Source: Actinopolyspora xinjiangensis
GTDB lineage: Bacteria > Actinomycetota > Actinomycetes > Mycobacteriales > Pseudonocardiaceae
Length of the DNA stretch: 64,000 nucleotides
Assembly: GCF_900104475.1 (NCBI RefSeq)
Contig: NZ_FNJR01000002.1
Span: 124,001-188,000 of the forward strand
Reading direction: 5' to 3'
Part shown: positions 10,374 through 21,732 of the stretch, in pieces
How positions within the stretch are numbered: the first letter of the stretch is position 1
Layout: every line of letters starts with the position of its first letter
Made by a program: the position numbers and the translations under genes
The notes under the pieces: model-generated
Databases searched by the model: none
Seen by the model: only the letters and a program-made list of their open reading frames with translations
What the model was told of the DNA's origin: nothing

Positions 10374-10470
10374 GGGTTCGTTCGGGTGAACATCGCAGGT
10401 AGTGGGCGTGCCGTGGAATATACCCCGGAACGGGTGAAATTCTTACGGGTCGAATACTCCGTTCCGGTGA
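10374..10470 (+). promoter_or_regulatory. Three BldM-like binding motifs upstream of bldM
   Basis: Three same-orientation 16-mers resemble the Streptomyces BldM homodimer motif TGnnCCGnnCGGGTGA, which has 12 fixed positions. They are 10374-10389 (10 of 12 matches), 10422-10437 (9 of 12, with a perfect CGGGTGA half) and 10455-10470 (10 of 12). All lie in the 288-bp gap before bldM, suggesting autoregulation. Confidence 0.45.
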
Positions 10471-10593
10471 GGCCTGCTCGGCGTGTTTATCACTCGAAAG
10501 TGGCCAGTTGGCGCGACACGCGGGTCAAGCTCCGTCCGGTTGTGTCCGATGGGGGAGGTGGAACGTTCACTCGCCTGTAGGAAGGGAGTTCCC

Positions 10594-11190
10594 GTGACGA
10601 CGGTCTTGATTTGTGATGACCGGCGGAGCGTCCGGGAGGGGCTCACCCGTGTGATGTCGGCTGTACCGGGCGTGAGCCGAATCGACTGTGTGGCACACGG
10701 TGACGAGCTGCTCTCCCGATTCGCCCGGCAGGCGGTCGACGTCGTTCTGGTGGGTACCCAGCGCGCGGTGCCCAACGGAGTGGAGGCCACCCGTAGGCTC
10801 GTTTCCGCCCACCCGCAGGCCAACGTGATCGTCTTCGGGGCTCCGGACGACGCCGGAAGCATCGCGGCCGCGATCGCGGGAGGAGCGCGCGGATATCTGC
10901 GCTGGGACGCCTCCAGGCCCGAACTCGTGGCCGCGCTGGCCCACACCCTGGCGAGTACCTCGGTTCCAGCTCCCCGGCAACCCTCCGATCCCGGAGTGCA
11001 GCTCACCGACCGCGAGCTCCAAGTGCTGCGGGGCATGGCTCAGGGCAAGAGCAACGGTCAGATCGGCCGCGAGCTGTACCTGTCCGAGGACACGGTCAAG
11101 ACCCATGCGCGGAGGTTGTTCCGCAAGCTCGGTGTTCGTGACCGGGCCCAGGCGGTCGCCCACGGCTTTCGTCGTGGTCTCGTGGCCTGA
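10594..11190 (+). CDS. bldM: BldM orphan response regulator (developmental regulator)
   Basis: A 198-residue NarL/LuxR-type regulator orthologous to Streptomyces BldM, which drives aerial hyphae and sporulation genes as a homodimer or with WhiI. The receiver spans residues 1-115, and the LuxR helix-turn-helix is near the C-terminus (LTDRELQVLRGMAQGKSNGQ, then DTVKTHARRLFRKLG). The phospho-acceptor Asp54 is Gly54, the conserved Thr at 82 is Gly and the conserved Lys at 104 is Trp; only the Asp8-Asp9 pair remains. It therefore cannot work by ordinary phosphorylation, consistent with Streptomyces BldM, where Asp54 is dispensable. The start is GTG at 10594 after GAAGGGAG. Neighbours whiB3 and sigD confirm the locus. 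No partner kinase is nearby. Confidence 0.93.
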   Translation: MTTVLICDDRRSVREGLTRVMSAVPGVSRIDCVAHGDELLSRFARQAVDVVLVGTQRAVPNGVEATRRLVSAHPQANVIVFGAPDDAGSIAAAIAGGARGYLRWDASRPELVAALAHTLASTSVPAPRQPSDPGVQLTDRELQVLRGMAQGKSNGQIGRELYLSEDTVKTHARRLFRKLGVRDRAQAVAHGFRRGLVA

Positions 11191-11939
11191 TCGGGTCCCC
11201 GACCCGGCCGTCGAGGGGTCGAGGTGGCGCGATCCCTCCGCCGCTTCTCGTCGTGGGTCTCTTCGGTGACGAGCGGTGAAGCCGCACCACCTCCTCGGTC
11301 TCCCGTCGAAGCGCGATCCGACGAGCCCGGTGGTACTCCTCTCACGGTGGGGTGTTTCGCCGCCCCGGCGCCGAAGGCACCCCTGACCGTCTCGGTCGGT
11401 CCCGGTCCTGGCGGACCCGTCGCCCTTTCGTGCTCCCGGCGGAGCTGGAGGGCGACCGGCGGGTGGCTCCCGCGTTCCCGCCGGAGGAGCTCAACGGTGT
11501 CGGTTGGGCCGGTTCACCGTTCGTCCGGCCCGTCTCCGGAAACGGGGTCGGTCACCTACAACCGCTCCGCGTCGGCGATAGTGGGTGACGTCACGGGCGC
11601 TCCTCGCGGGGCCGGAGGCTCCGTCCTGTCTCTCGTCCGGTGCGGCACCCGCGCTCGGGCAGTGGCGCCCACTCTCGTGCTCTGCGGCTCGTTTCAGCCG
11701 GAGGTAGCTCGTTGACCGGCGAAAAAGCGGTTCGGTGTGCTCGCTTGGCCGTCCGCCGTTCGTGGTGGCGGTCTCGTTCGTCCCGTTCGTTCGTCCGTCG
11801 CGGACCGCTGCCCACCCGGTCCAGTCGGTGTACGGAGCGCTGCACCGAAACGGTAGTGTGACCACGGGATCAGCGTGCCGAGCACGTATCCGGGCAACTT
11901 CGATCGAGTCAACGCGTAACACCGAGGCTGGCGTCTGCG
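11191..11939. other. Intergenic between bldM and sigD, no gene recognised
   Basis: About 750 bp. Open frames on both strands have unnatural composition (Arg/Ser/Pro-rich with no domains), so I read none as a gene. In M. tuberculosis a small gene (Rv3415c) lies at the equivalent place; I see no homologue here. The promoter of sigD should lie in its right part. Confidence 0.5.
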
Positions 11940-12512
11940 ATGAGCAACGTGGGGGACGGGCTGGACGCTCTTGTCAGCGCCTCCATCGACGGCGATCGCC
12001 AGTCGATCGAGCGCTTACTGGCGGAAATCCGTCCTTTGGTGGTGCGGTACTGCCGCGCCAGGGTTGGTCGAAACGAACGCACGTTCGCTTCGGCGGACGA
12101 TGTCGCCCAGGAGGTGTGCCTCGCCGTGTTGACGGCGTTGCCGACCTACCGGGATCAAGGACGGCCGTTCCTGGCGTTCGTGTACGGCATCGCCGCGCAC
12201 AAGGTGGCCGATGCGCACCGTGCATCGGCTCGCAACCGGTCCGAACCGGTCGCGGATCCTCCGGAGACCCCGGAGGATCAGGCCGGACCGGAGCAGCGAG
12301 CGATACAGGGTGAGCTTTCGGGCAGGATGGCACAGCTGTTGCGCGTTCTGCCCGCCAAGCAGCGGGAGATCCTGCTGCTTCGGGTGGTCGTCGGGTTGTC
12401 CGCGGAGGAAACCGCCGAAGCGGTCGGTTCGACGCCGGGAGCGGTGCGTGTGGCACAACACCGTGCGCTCGCCCGGCTGCGAAAGACGCTGTCCGCGGAG
12501 GAGGTGGTCTGA
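11940..12512 (+). CDS. sigD: Sigma-D-like RNA polymerase sigma factor
   Basis: A 190-residue ECF-type sigma factor. Region 2 (about 20-85) includes the aspartate-rich ASADDVAQEVCLAVL and the -10-binding helix ending RPFLAFVYGIAAHKVADAHR. Region 4 (about 125-180) includes LPAKQREILLLRVVVGLSAE and VRVAQHRALARLR. M. tuberculosis SigD controls a stationary-phase/starvation and lipid-metabolism regulon, and its gene sits between whiB3 and guaB2 as here. The next gene starts immediately after the stop, the usual arrangement for a sigma factor and its cognate anti-sigma factor. The ATG at 11940 gives the expected N-terminus; I could not see a clear ribosome-binding site. Confidence 0.92.
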   Translation: MSNVGDGLDALVSASIDGDRQSIERLLAEIRPLVVRYCRARVGRNERTFASADDVAQEVCLAVLTALPTYRDQGRPFLAFVYGIAAHKVADAHRASARNRSEPVADPPETPEDQAGPEQRAIQGELSGRMAQLLRVLPAKQREILLLRVVVGLSAEETAEAVGSTPGAVRVAQHRALARLRKTLSAEEVV

Positions 12513-13727
12513 TTGGCGGAACGAAGAGGCTCCGGAGCCGACGACGGGCGTGACTCCGTCGAGCCTGGCCAGCAGGACGACCGGTTCGACGTCGAAGAAG
12601 GCGAGGCCGGATCCGGCGTGCCCGGGGACGATGCCGTGACGAACGAGGGGACCCACCCGGAGGGACCGACATCGGTGGAGCACGACTCCGAGTGCGCGAA
12701 CGAACCGGAACGCCCGCCGGAGACCGAGGCCGCGGCGGCCGATGTGGTCGAGTTCCCGCGCGGGCGGTCCACCGCGAACTTCGGCACGGACGGCGGGGAG
12801 CTCCCGTGGTCCGAAGAGTCCCCGCTCCCTGACGCGGACGCGACGTTGGCCGGAGGGATCGCCGAAGCGGACTCCTCCGAGGATGAGCTCGCGGAGTCGG
12901 TCGATCTGGCCCAGTTGCGGGCGGACGACGAGCTGTTGGACATGCTCGGCAGTGCGGGTGGCCACAGCGGTTCCACCGGTGCGGGGACGGATGTCGAGGA
13001 GCTGCTGCTCGCCTGGCGTCGGGACGTCGACGCGACACCGATAGACGAGCTCGTCGACGTGGACAGCGCCGCCGCTGCCGTGGAGGCGGGCAAACCCAAG
13101 CGGCGCCGCGCCGGACTGCGCCACCTGGTGCCCGTGGCCAGCGCCGCGGCCGTGTTGATGATCGCTTTCACCGGAGTCGGGCTCGCGGCGCGTGACGCCG
13201 CGCCGGGAGATGCGCTGTGGGGCGTCACACAGGTGCTCTACAGTGATCGCGCGTCTTCGGCCGCCGCGGCATCCAAGGCCCAGAGCCAACTGGAGATGGC
13301 CAGCCAGGCCTGGCAGGAAGGCCGGGAGAAGGCCGCCGAGACGGCTCTGCACCGGGCGGAGGAGCAGCTCCGCACCGTCGATCCGGGGGAGCGGCGTTCC
13401 GACCTACGGGCCGCGCACGCTTCGCTGAGCGCGAAGTTCGAGCGCCCACCGGAGCCACCCGGCAGTTCCTCCTCCGAGTCGGAGACCTCCTCCGAGCAGG
13501 GAAGCTCGGTCCAGGAGACCCCCGGGACCTCGGCGGACGATCCGCCGCCCTCTTCGGAAGGCACGACCACTCCGACGAGCCCGAGCGAGCCGAGTCCCAC
13601 CTCGGACAGCGAACGGCCGCCGTCGTCCACCGGGACCACTCCGAGCGAGACCGGCTCGCCGAGCACCACGCGCGAGTCGGACTCGGGTTCGGGGAGCGAC
13701 GGGACGTCCAGTTCCCGGTCCGACTGA
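12513..13727 (+). CDS. rsdA: Anti-sigma-D factor RsdA
   Basis: A 404-residue single-pass membrane protein that should sequester SigD at the membrane. The SigD-binding part is the cytoplasmic segment around residues 125-175 (LAQLRADDELLDMLG, then DVEELLLAWRRDVDA), typical of the RsdA family and without the zinc-binding HxxxCxxC of ZAS anti-sigma factors. A transmembrane helix follows at about 206-228. The extracytoplasmic part has a helical stretch of about 100 residues and a long Ser/Thr/Pro/Glu-rich tail. The start is a TTG directly abutting the sigD stop, with GGAGGAGG about 8 bases upstream, indicating translational coupling. In M. tuberculosis RsdA is degraded by ClpXP to free SigD; the same is plausible here. 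A terminator follows. Confidence 0.88.
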   Translation: MAERRGSGADDGRDSVEPGQQDDRFDVEEGEAGSGVPGDDAVTNEGTHPEGPTSVEHDSECANEPERPPETEAAAADVVEFPRGRSTANFGTDGGELPWSEESPLPDADATLAGGIAEADSSEDELAESVDLAQLRADDELLDMLGSAGGHSGSTGAGTDVEELLLAWRRDVDATPIDELVDVDSAAAAVEAGKPKRRRAGLRHLVPVASAAAVLMIAFTGVGLAARDAAPGDALWGVTQVLYSDRASSAAAASKAQSQLEMASQAWQEGREKAAETALHRAEEQLRTVDPGERRSDLRAAHASLSAKFERPPEPPGSSSSESETSSEQGSSVQETPGTSADDPPPSSEGTTTPTSPSEPSPTSDSERPPSSTGTTPSETGSPSTTRESDSGSGSDGTSSSRSD

Positions 13728-13790
13728 TCGGCTTCGCCGGGCGGATGCCGTCCCGAGCTGTTCGAGGCCGTGACAACCGGATACCGCTGA

Positions 13791-16199
<2,409 letters not shown>

Positions 16200-16274
16200 C
16201 CTCCCCGGCCGGGTGACCCCGGTGGGAACTCCACACCCCTTCGACAGCACAGCGGCACCGCGGGAAGGAAACCA

Positions 16275-17405
16275 GTGCGGGATCTTGTGGAAATCGGGAT
16301 GGGCCGGACGGCCATGCGCGGCTACGACCTGGACGACGTCGAGATCGTCCCGTCGCGCCGTACGCGCTCCTCCAAGGACGTCTCCCTCGCCTGGCAGATC
16401 GACGCCTACCGACTCGACATTCCGCTGGTGACGCACCCCACCGACGCGGTGGTGTCACCGGCCACGGCGATCCGGATCGGTGAGCTCGGCGGGCTGGGTG
16501 TGCTCAACGCCGAGGGGCTCTGGGCCCGGCACGAGAACGTCGAGGGAGAGCTCGCCCAGGTCGTGCGCACCGCAGAGGAGGGCGACGGGCCGGACGCCGC
16601 GATCGCGATGCTGCAGCAGCTGCACGCCGCCCCCGTCCGCACCGACCTGCTGACCGAGGCGGTCAGGCAGATCAAGGACTCCGGTGTCACGGTGGCCGCG
16701 CGCGTGAGCCCGCAGCACGCGGAGGAACTGACCCCCACGCTGCTGGCCGCGGGTGTCGAGGTGCTCATGGTGCAGGGCACCATCGTCTCCGCCGAGCACG
16801 TCTCCCGCGAGGGTGAGCCGCTGAACCTCAAGCGGTTCATCGGTGAGCTCGACGTTCCGGTGATCGCGGGTGGTGTCGGCGACTACCGCACCGCGATGCA
16901 CCTGATGCGCACCGGGGCGGCCGGGGTGATCGTCGGTTTCGGGCAGTCCCGCTCCGCGACCACCACGCAGACGCTGGGCATCGGGGTGCCGATGGCCACG
17001 GCGGTGGCCGACGCGGCGGCCGCACGGCGGGACTACCTGGACGAGACCGGTGGGCGCTACGTGCACGTCATCGCCGACGGCGGGCTGTTCTACTCCGGTG
17101 ACATCGCCAAGGCGATCGCCTGCGGTGCCGACGCGGTGATGCTGGGCGAGGCGCTCACCGAGACCTCGGAGGCACCGGGGCAGGGCTACTACTGGACGGC
17201 CGCGGCGGCGCATCCCAACCTGCCGCGCAGCGAGGTCGTCGGCTTCAACAGCGCCGGAGTGGATCTGGAGACGCTGCTGTTCGGGCCGAGCAGCGACCCC
17301 TACGGGACGTTGAACCTGTTCGGTGCGCTGCGCCGTTCGATGGCCAAGACCGGTTACTCGGAGCTGAAGGAGTTCCAGAAGGTCGGCCTGATGCTCTGTC
17401 GCTGA
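16275..17405 (+). CDS. guaB3: GuaB3 family IMP dehydrogenase-related protein
   Basis: A 376-residue member of the GuaB3 family, an IMPDH/GMP reductase-type barrel without CBS domains. Family features are GRTAMRGYDLDDVEIVPSRR at the start, [45 protein letters not shown] and the C-terminal LFGALRRSMAKTGYSELKEF. The SICTTR-type catalytic loop seen in guaB is not evident, so the reaction is less certain; reports for cyanobacterial GuaB3 suggest IMP dehydrogenase activity. The GTG at 16275 follows GGGAAGGAA. It forms a two-gene unit with guaB, an arrangement conserved in actinobacteria. A hairpin follows at 17518. Confidence 0.92.
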   Translation: MRDLVEIGMGRTAMRGYDLDDVEIVPSRRTRSSKDVSLAWQIDAYRLDIPLVTHPTDAVVSPATAIRIGELGGLGVLNAEGLWARHENVEGELAQVVRTAEEGDGPDAAIAMLQQLHAAPVRTDLLTEAVRQIKDSGVTVAARVSPQHAEELTPTLLAAGVEVLMVQGTIVSAEHVSREGEPLNLKRFIGELDVPVIAGGVGDYRTAMHLMRTGAAGVIVGFGQSRSATTTQTLGIGVPMATAVADAAAARRDYLDETGGRYVHVIADGGLFYSGDIAKAIACGADAVMLGEALTETSEAPGQGYYWTAAAAHPNLPRSEVVGFNSAGVDLETLLFGPSSDPYGTLNLFGALRRSMAKTGYSELKEFQKVGLMLCR

Positions 17406-17517
17406 AGTGGGCGCTCTGCCTGTTCGGCCGGGTAGCCGGTGGCTGAATCGGATGCATCGCGAAGCCGGGCCGCTCGCCGCGTGGGTCGCTGCTCACCAGC
17501 CGGCCCAACGCGGCAAG

Positions 17518-17546
17518 ACGCCGACCCGGCCACCGGGCGGCGTTTC
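17518..17546 (+). terminator. Likely terminator after guaB3
   Basis: An 11-bp stem with one bulged A (17518-17529 with 17533-17543) and a CCA loop, followed by TTT, lies about 110 bp past the guaB3 stop. Confidence 0.6.
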
Positions 17547-17880
17547 GCGTCTGACCGGCGCCTTGCTCCGGATTCTCCCGAGACGCCGAAGGCGTAGGGT
17601 TTCGCACCGCCCGGACGGTCATCCCGCTTCCCGGGAACCACTTCGGGGACACCGCCGTCCCCGTCCGAGACTCCGTCGTGTGCGGCAGTCCACGGAGACA
17701 GAAACCATTCGAGGGGTGTCTTCCACCGTTCGGGATCGAATCCGCCCGCTCCGGGCGCCCGGTGTTCTTGACCGGTTGAGCGGTGGGGTGGTGCGCACCC
17801 GGGTGCGTGCCGTTGCCCTGCCGCGTTGTCGGGTGGGCCCGGATTCGGCCGAAAAATGTGCTCCCGAGAGGAGCTCAGCT
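17547..17880. other. Intergenic upstream of choD, no gene recognised
   Basis: About 330 bp between the guaB3 hairpin and the choD leader region. It holds no convincing gene. The right end carries GAGAGGAGCTCAGCT, a ribosome-binding-site-like sequence placed before a five-codon frame rather than before choD. Confidence 0.45.
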
Positions 17881-17898
17881 ATGGCTACTGACGAGTAA
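17881..17898 (+). CDS. Possible five-codon leader peptide upstream of choD
   Basis: ATG GCT ACT GAC GAG TAA encodes MATDE. It is preceded at 9 bases by a strong ribosome-binding sequence (GAGAGGAG) and ends 20 bases before the choD start. choD itself has no ribosome-binding site but does have a -10-like TACTCT ending 7 bases before its ATG. The mini-frame could be a regulatory leader, or chance. Confidence 0.25.
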   Translation: MATDE

Positions 17899-17918
17899 TC
17901 TGTTCTACTCTCACGTTC

Positions 17919-19631
17919 ATGAGTGATCGGGGACACCTTCGGGGGAAGACTTCAGGCGGCGACTACGACGTGGTAGTGATCGGCTCCGGCTTCGGCGGCA
18001 GCGTGGCCGCGCTGCGACTCACCGAGAAGGGCTACCGCGTGGCGGTCCTGGAAGCGGGCAGGAGATTCGCCGACGAGGAGTTTCCCAAGACGTCCTGGGA
18101 CCTGCGCCGCTTCCTGTGGGCCCCGAAGCTCGGCTGCTACGGCATCCAACGCATCCACATGCTGCAGAACGTGCTGATCCTCGCGGGCGCCGGGGTCGGT
18201 GGGGGCTCCCTGGTCTACGCCAACACGCTCTACCGGCCGATGAAGCCCTTCTTCGAGGACTCCCAGTGGGCCCACATCACGGACTGGGAGGACGAGCTCG
18301 CCCCGCACTACGACCAGGCCAGCCGGATGCTCGGCGTGGTCACCAACCCCAGCGAGACCCCCTCCGACCGGGTGATCCGGCGGGTGGCCGACCGCATGGG
18401 CGTGGGCGAGAGCTATCACCCCACCCCGGTCGGGGTGTACTTCGGCAAGCCGGGGGAGAACGCGTCCGACCCCTACTTCGGCGGAGCCGGTCCGGAACGC
18501 ACCGGCTGCACCGAGTGCGGCGCCTGCATGACCGGCTGCCGGGTCGGTGCCAAGAACACCTTGATGAAGAACTACCTCTACCTGGCCGAGGCGAAGGGGG
18601 CGGAGGTGTGGCCGCTGACCACGGTCAGCGGAATGCACAAGGGTTCGGACGGCCGCTGGCGGGTCCGGACCGAACGCACCGGGGCCGTGTCGCGCGGGCA
18701 GCGCGGCACCTTCACCGCCGACCAGGTCGTGGTCGCGGCGGGCACGTGGGGGACGCAGAACCTGCTGCACCGCTGCGAGCAGCGCGGCGAGCTGCCCCGG
18801 CTCTCCCGCAGGCTGGGCGAACTGACCAGGACCAACTCCGAGGCCATCATCGGTGCGCAGCGGCGCTCGGTGGACCCGGAGCGGGACTTCTCCACCGGAA
18901 CGGCGATCACCTCCTCGTTCCACCCGGACGACCACACCCACATCGAGCCCGTGCGCTACGGCAGGGGCAGCAACGCCATGGGCCTGCTGCAGACCCTTCC
19001 CACCACGGGGGGAGTGGACAAGCCCCGTTGGCGGCAGTGGCTGCGTACGGCGCTGACGCGGCCACTGACGACGCTGCGGCTGCTCTCGGTGCGGCGCTGG
19101 AGCGAGCGCACGGTGATCCTGCTGGTGATGCAGAGTCTGGACAACTCGCTGCGGACCAGGCTGGGCAAGGGGCTGTTCGGCCGCCGCAAGCTCGTCTCGC
19201 GGCAGGGGCACGGTGCCCCGAACCCCACCTGGATTCCCGCGGGGGAACGCGCCAACGAGCTGGCCGCCGAGGAGATCGACGGCATCGCGGGCGGGACCTG
19301 GAGCGAGCTGTTCGACATCCCGATGACCGCGCACTTCATCGGCGGTTGCCCGATCGGCTCGGATCCCGAGCACGGCGTGATCGATCCGTACCACCGCGCG
19401 TGGGGCTATCCGGACCTGTCCGTCGTGGACGGTTCGGCGATAACCGCCAACCTCGGGGTCAATCCCTCCCTGACGATCACCGCGCAGGCCGAACGGGCCT
19501 TCTCGATGTGGCCGAACAAGGGCGAACCGGACCAGCGCCCCTCCCAGTCGGAGGAGTACCGGCGAGTGGCGCCCGTGCCGCCCAAGAATCCGGCGGTGCC
19601 CTCGCACGCACCGGCCGCCCTGCGGCGGTGA
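17919..19631 (+). CDS. choD: GMC-family oxidoreductase, ChoD type
   Basis: A 570-residue FAD-dependent oxidoreductase of the group annotated as ChoD (Rv3409c), predicted to oxidise a sterol or other alcohol. The FAD-binding [13 protein letters not shown] starts near residue 22, [15 protein letters not shown] is near 87, and the C-terminal GMC segment holds [31 protein letters not shown] and [10 protein letters not shown]. Cys197, Cys200, Cys203 and Cys207 form CxxCxxCxxxC, the ferredoxin-type iron-sulfur motif, which is unusual in GMC enzymes but conserved in this subgroup. The cytoplasmic location and physiological substrate are uncertain. The ATG at 17919 lies 7 bases after TACTCT, suggesting a leaderless message. 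It sits between guaB3 and guaA as in mycobacteria. Confidence 0.88.
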   Translation: MSDRGHLRGKTSGGDYDVVVIGSGFGGSVAALRLTEKGYRVAVLEAGRRFADEEFPKTSWDLRRFLWAPKLGCYGIQRIHMLQNVLILAGAGVGGGSLVYANTLYRPMKPFFEDSQWAHITDWEDELAPHYDQASRMLGVVTNPSETPSDRVIRRVADRMGVGESYHPTPVGVYFGKPGENASDPYFGGAGPERTGCTECGACMTGCRVGAKNTLMKNYLYLAEAKGAEVWPLTTVSGMHKGSDGRWRVRTERTGAVSRGQRGTFTADQVVVAAGTWGTQNLLHRCEQRGELPRLSRRLGELTRTNSEAIIGAQRRSVDPERDFSTGTAITSSFHPDDHTHIEPVRYGRGSNAMGLLQTLPTTGGVDKPRWRQWLRTALTRPLTTLRLLSVRRWSERTVILLVMQSLDNSLRTRLGKGLFGRRKLVSRQGHGAPNPTWIPAGERANELAAEEIDGIAGGTWSELFDIPMTAHFIGGCPIGSDPEHGVIDPYHRAWGYPDLSVVDGSAITANLGVNPSLTITAQAERAFSMWPNKGEPDQRPSQSEEYRRVAPVPPKNPAVPSHAPAALRR

Positions 19632-19797
19632 GCCGCGCCGCTCTCCTCGTCGGGGTGTTCGCGGGCGCCCTCTCCCGCTCCGCGACGCCCCGGCGGGGAC
19701 CGGCCGGGGCGGGGCTCGGGCGCGACGCCCTCGTCGAGCGGCGGGAGGGGAACGATACGCTGACCGGCGTAGTGTTCTCACCTGGAGGTTCGACGTC

Positions 19798-21420
19798 GTG
19801 TCCGACACCGCAGGCGGTTTCGACCCCGCCGGGCAGGCTTCTGAGCAAGGACGGTCCGGCAGCGGCCCCGTCCTGGTGGTCGACTTCGGTGCGCAGTACG
19901 CGCAGCTGATCGCCCGCCGGGTGCGCGAGGCGCAGGTCTATTCCGAGGTCGTGCCGCACGACACACCCGTCGAGGAGATGCTGCGCCGCGATCCCGCCGC
20001 CATCGTGCTTTCCGGCGGGCCCGCCAGCGTCTATGCCGAGGACGCCCCGCAGGTGGACGCGGAGCTGTTCCGCGCCGGAGTGCCGGTGCTGGGGATCTGC
20101 TACGGCTTCCAGGCGATGACCAAGGCACTCGGCGGTACCGTCGAGCACACCGGCACCAGGGAGTTCGGGCGGACCGAGCTGGCGGTCTGCTCCGGTGGCG
20201 GCACGCTGCACCAGGAGCTGCCCGGTAACCACCCCGTCTGGATGAGCCACGGTGACTCGGTGAGCAAGGCTCCCGAGGGGTTCCGGGTGATCGCCGAGAC
20301 CGATGACACCCCCGTCGCCGCCTTCGAGAAACCGGAGAGCGGCCTGGCCGGGGTGCAGTACCACCCCGAGGTGGCGCACTCGCCGCACGGCCAGGAGGTG
20401 CTGCGCCGCTTCCTGCACGAGATCGCCGGTATCCGCCCGAACTGGACCACCACCTCGATCGTTGACGAGACCGTCGCTGCCCTCCGCGAGCGGATCGGCG
20501 ACGCCCGCGCCATCTGCGGACTCTCCGGCGGCGTGGACTCGGCCGTGGCGGGCGCTCTGGTCAACAAGGCGATCGGTGACCGGCTCACCTGCGTTTTCGT
20601 CGACCACGGGCTGCTGCGCTCCGGGGAGCGCACCCAGGTCGAACGGGACTTCGTGGCGGCCACCGGAGCTCGGCTGGTCGTGATCGACGCGGTGCGGCAG
20701 TTCACCGACGCGCTGGCGGGGGTCACCGATCCCGAGGAGAAGCGCAAGATCATCGGTCGCGAGTTCATCCGGACCTTCGAGCGCGCCGCGCGGGAACTGA
20801 AGGAGGAGGCCGGACAGGCCGGGGAGCAGGTCGAGTACCTGGTTCAGGGCACGCTCTACCCGGACGTCGTCGAGTCCGGCGGCGGCAGCGGCACGGCCAA
20901 CATCAAGAGCCACCACAACGTGGGCGGGCTTCCCGATGACCTGCGGTTCGACCTGGTCGAGCCGTTGCGCTCGCTGTTCAAGGACGAGGTGCGCAGGGTC
21001 GGTCTGGAGCTGGGGCTGCCCGAGACCATCGTGCACCGCCAGCCGTTCCCCGGGCCGGGGCTGGCCATCCGCATCATCGGCGAGGTCACCCCGAGCCGCC
21101 TGGAGACGCTGCGGGCGGCCGACGCCATCGCCCGCGAGGAGCTGACGGCCTCCGGCCTCGACCGCGACATCTGGCAGTGCCCGGTCGTGCTGCTGGCCGA
21201 CGTGCAGTCGGTCGGGGTGCAGGGCGACGGGCGCACCTACGGTCACCCGGTGGTGCTGCGCCCGGTGTCCAGCGAGGACGCCATGACGGCGGACTGGACG
21301 CGGTTGCCCTACGAGGTGCTGGAACGGATCTCCACCCGCATCACCAACGAGGTCGCCGACGTCAACCGGGTGACGGTGGACGTGACCTCCAAGCCGCCGG
21401 GCACGATCGAGTGGGAGTGA
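19798..21420 (+). CDS. guaA: GMP synthase (glutamine-hydrolysing)
   Basis: A 540-residue GMP synthase that aminates XMP using glutamine and ATP, completing the guanine branch begun by guaB. The class I glutaminase domain (about 23-215) has nucleophile Cys in GICYGFQAM and the His/Glu pair in VQYHPEVAH. The ATP-pyrophosphatase loop is [14 protein letters not shown], and the dimerisation domain ends KPPGTIEWE. An N-terminal tail of about 22 residues (Gly/Ser-rich) precedes the first strand [13 protein letters not shown] and makes it slightly longer than usual. The GTG at 19798 follows CTGGAGG. It is in the same direction as choD with a 166-bp gap. Confidence 0.96.
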   Translation: MSDTAGGFDPAGQASEQGRSGSGPVLVVDFGAQYAQLIARRVREAQVYSEVVPHDTPVEEMLRRDPAAIVLSGGPASVYAEDAPQVDAELFRAGVPVLGICYGFQAMTKALGGTVEHTGTREFGRTELAVCSGGGTLHQELPGNHPVWMSHGDSVSKAPEGFRVIAETDDTPVAAFEKPESGLAGVQYHPEVAHSPHGQEVLRRFLHEIAGIRPNWTTTSIVDETVAALRERIGDARAICGLSGGVDSAVAGALVNKAIGDRLTCVFVDHGLLRSGERTQVERDFVAATGARLVVIDAVRQFTDALAGVTDPEEKRKIIGREFIRTFERAARELKEEAGQAGEQVEYLVQGTLYPDVVESGGGSGTANIKSHHNVGGLPDDLRFDLVEPLRSLFKDEVRRVGLELGLPETIVHRQPFPGPGLAIRIIGEVTPSRLETLRAADAIAREELTASGLDRDIWQCPVVLLADVQSVGVQGDGRTYGHPVVLRPVSSEDAMTADWTRLPYEVLERISTRITNEVADVNRVTVDVTSKPPGTIEWE

Positions 21421-21441
21421 GGCCGGGGCGGCCCCTGCGGT

Positions 21442-21462
21442 GAGCCCCGACGGACGGGGCTC
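21442..21462. terminator. Hairpin between convergent guaA and membrane protein gene
   Basis: Arms GAGCCCCG (21442-21449) and CGGGGCTC (21455-21462) enclose ACGGA. It lies 21 bp after guaA and 48 bp after the end of the opposing gene, so it may act in both directions. Confidence 0.6.
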
Positions 21463-21510
21463 CGGCCCCCGGTGGGCGCGTCCCCTTCGGGGGAGCCCGA
21501 GCGGTGCCGG

Positions 21511-21732
21511 TCAGTTTCTGCGCAGCGCCGCGACCAGCATGATCACGCCGACGGCCGCCGCGGCGAAGGCCAGCACCCGCTGGGTGGACCAGCCCCCGCC
21601 GCTCAGGAAGTAGATCGACGCCGCCACCGTCATGATCCCCGCCGTGAGGGCGACCGGGTCCGGGACGAACCGGCGGGTCCGACCTTCCACTCCGGCGGGG
21701 TCCGGCTCGGTCCGGTGTTGTTCAGTAGCCAC
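21511..21732 (-). CDS. Small two-helix membrane protein
   Basis: A 73-residue protein with two predicted transmembrane helices: about 27-44 (VALTAGIMTVAASIYFLSG) and about 52-69 (VLAFAAAAVGVIMLVAAL), and a charged N-terminal tail. I do not recognise a family. It starts at a GTG (21732) that overlaps the end of the PspC-domain gene by 11 bp, so it is very likely translated by coupling. That places it in the PspC/LiaF envelope-stress unit. Function unknown. Confidence 0.8.
   Translation of the reverse strand: MATEQHRTEPDPAGVEGRTRRFVPDPVALTAGIMTVAASIYFLSGGGWSTQRVLAFAAAAVGVIMLVAALRRN

Noticed and set aside
11224-11922. Open frames in the bldM-sigD gap as a counterpart of Rv3415c
   Set aside because: None has a start signal or similarity that I recognise; sequences are Arg/Ser/Pro-rich and overlap on both strands.
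19798-20000. Longer-than-usual GuaA N-terminus as evidence of a fused domain
   Set aside because: The extra 22 residues are a Gly/Ser-rich disordered tail, and the ribosome-binding site supports this start.
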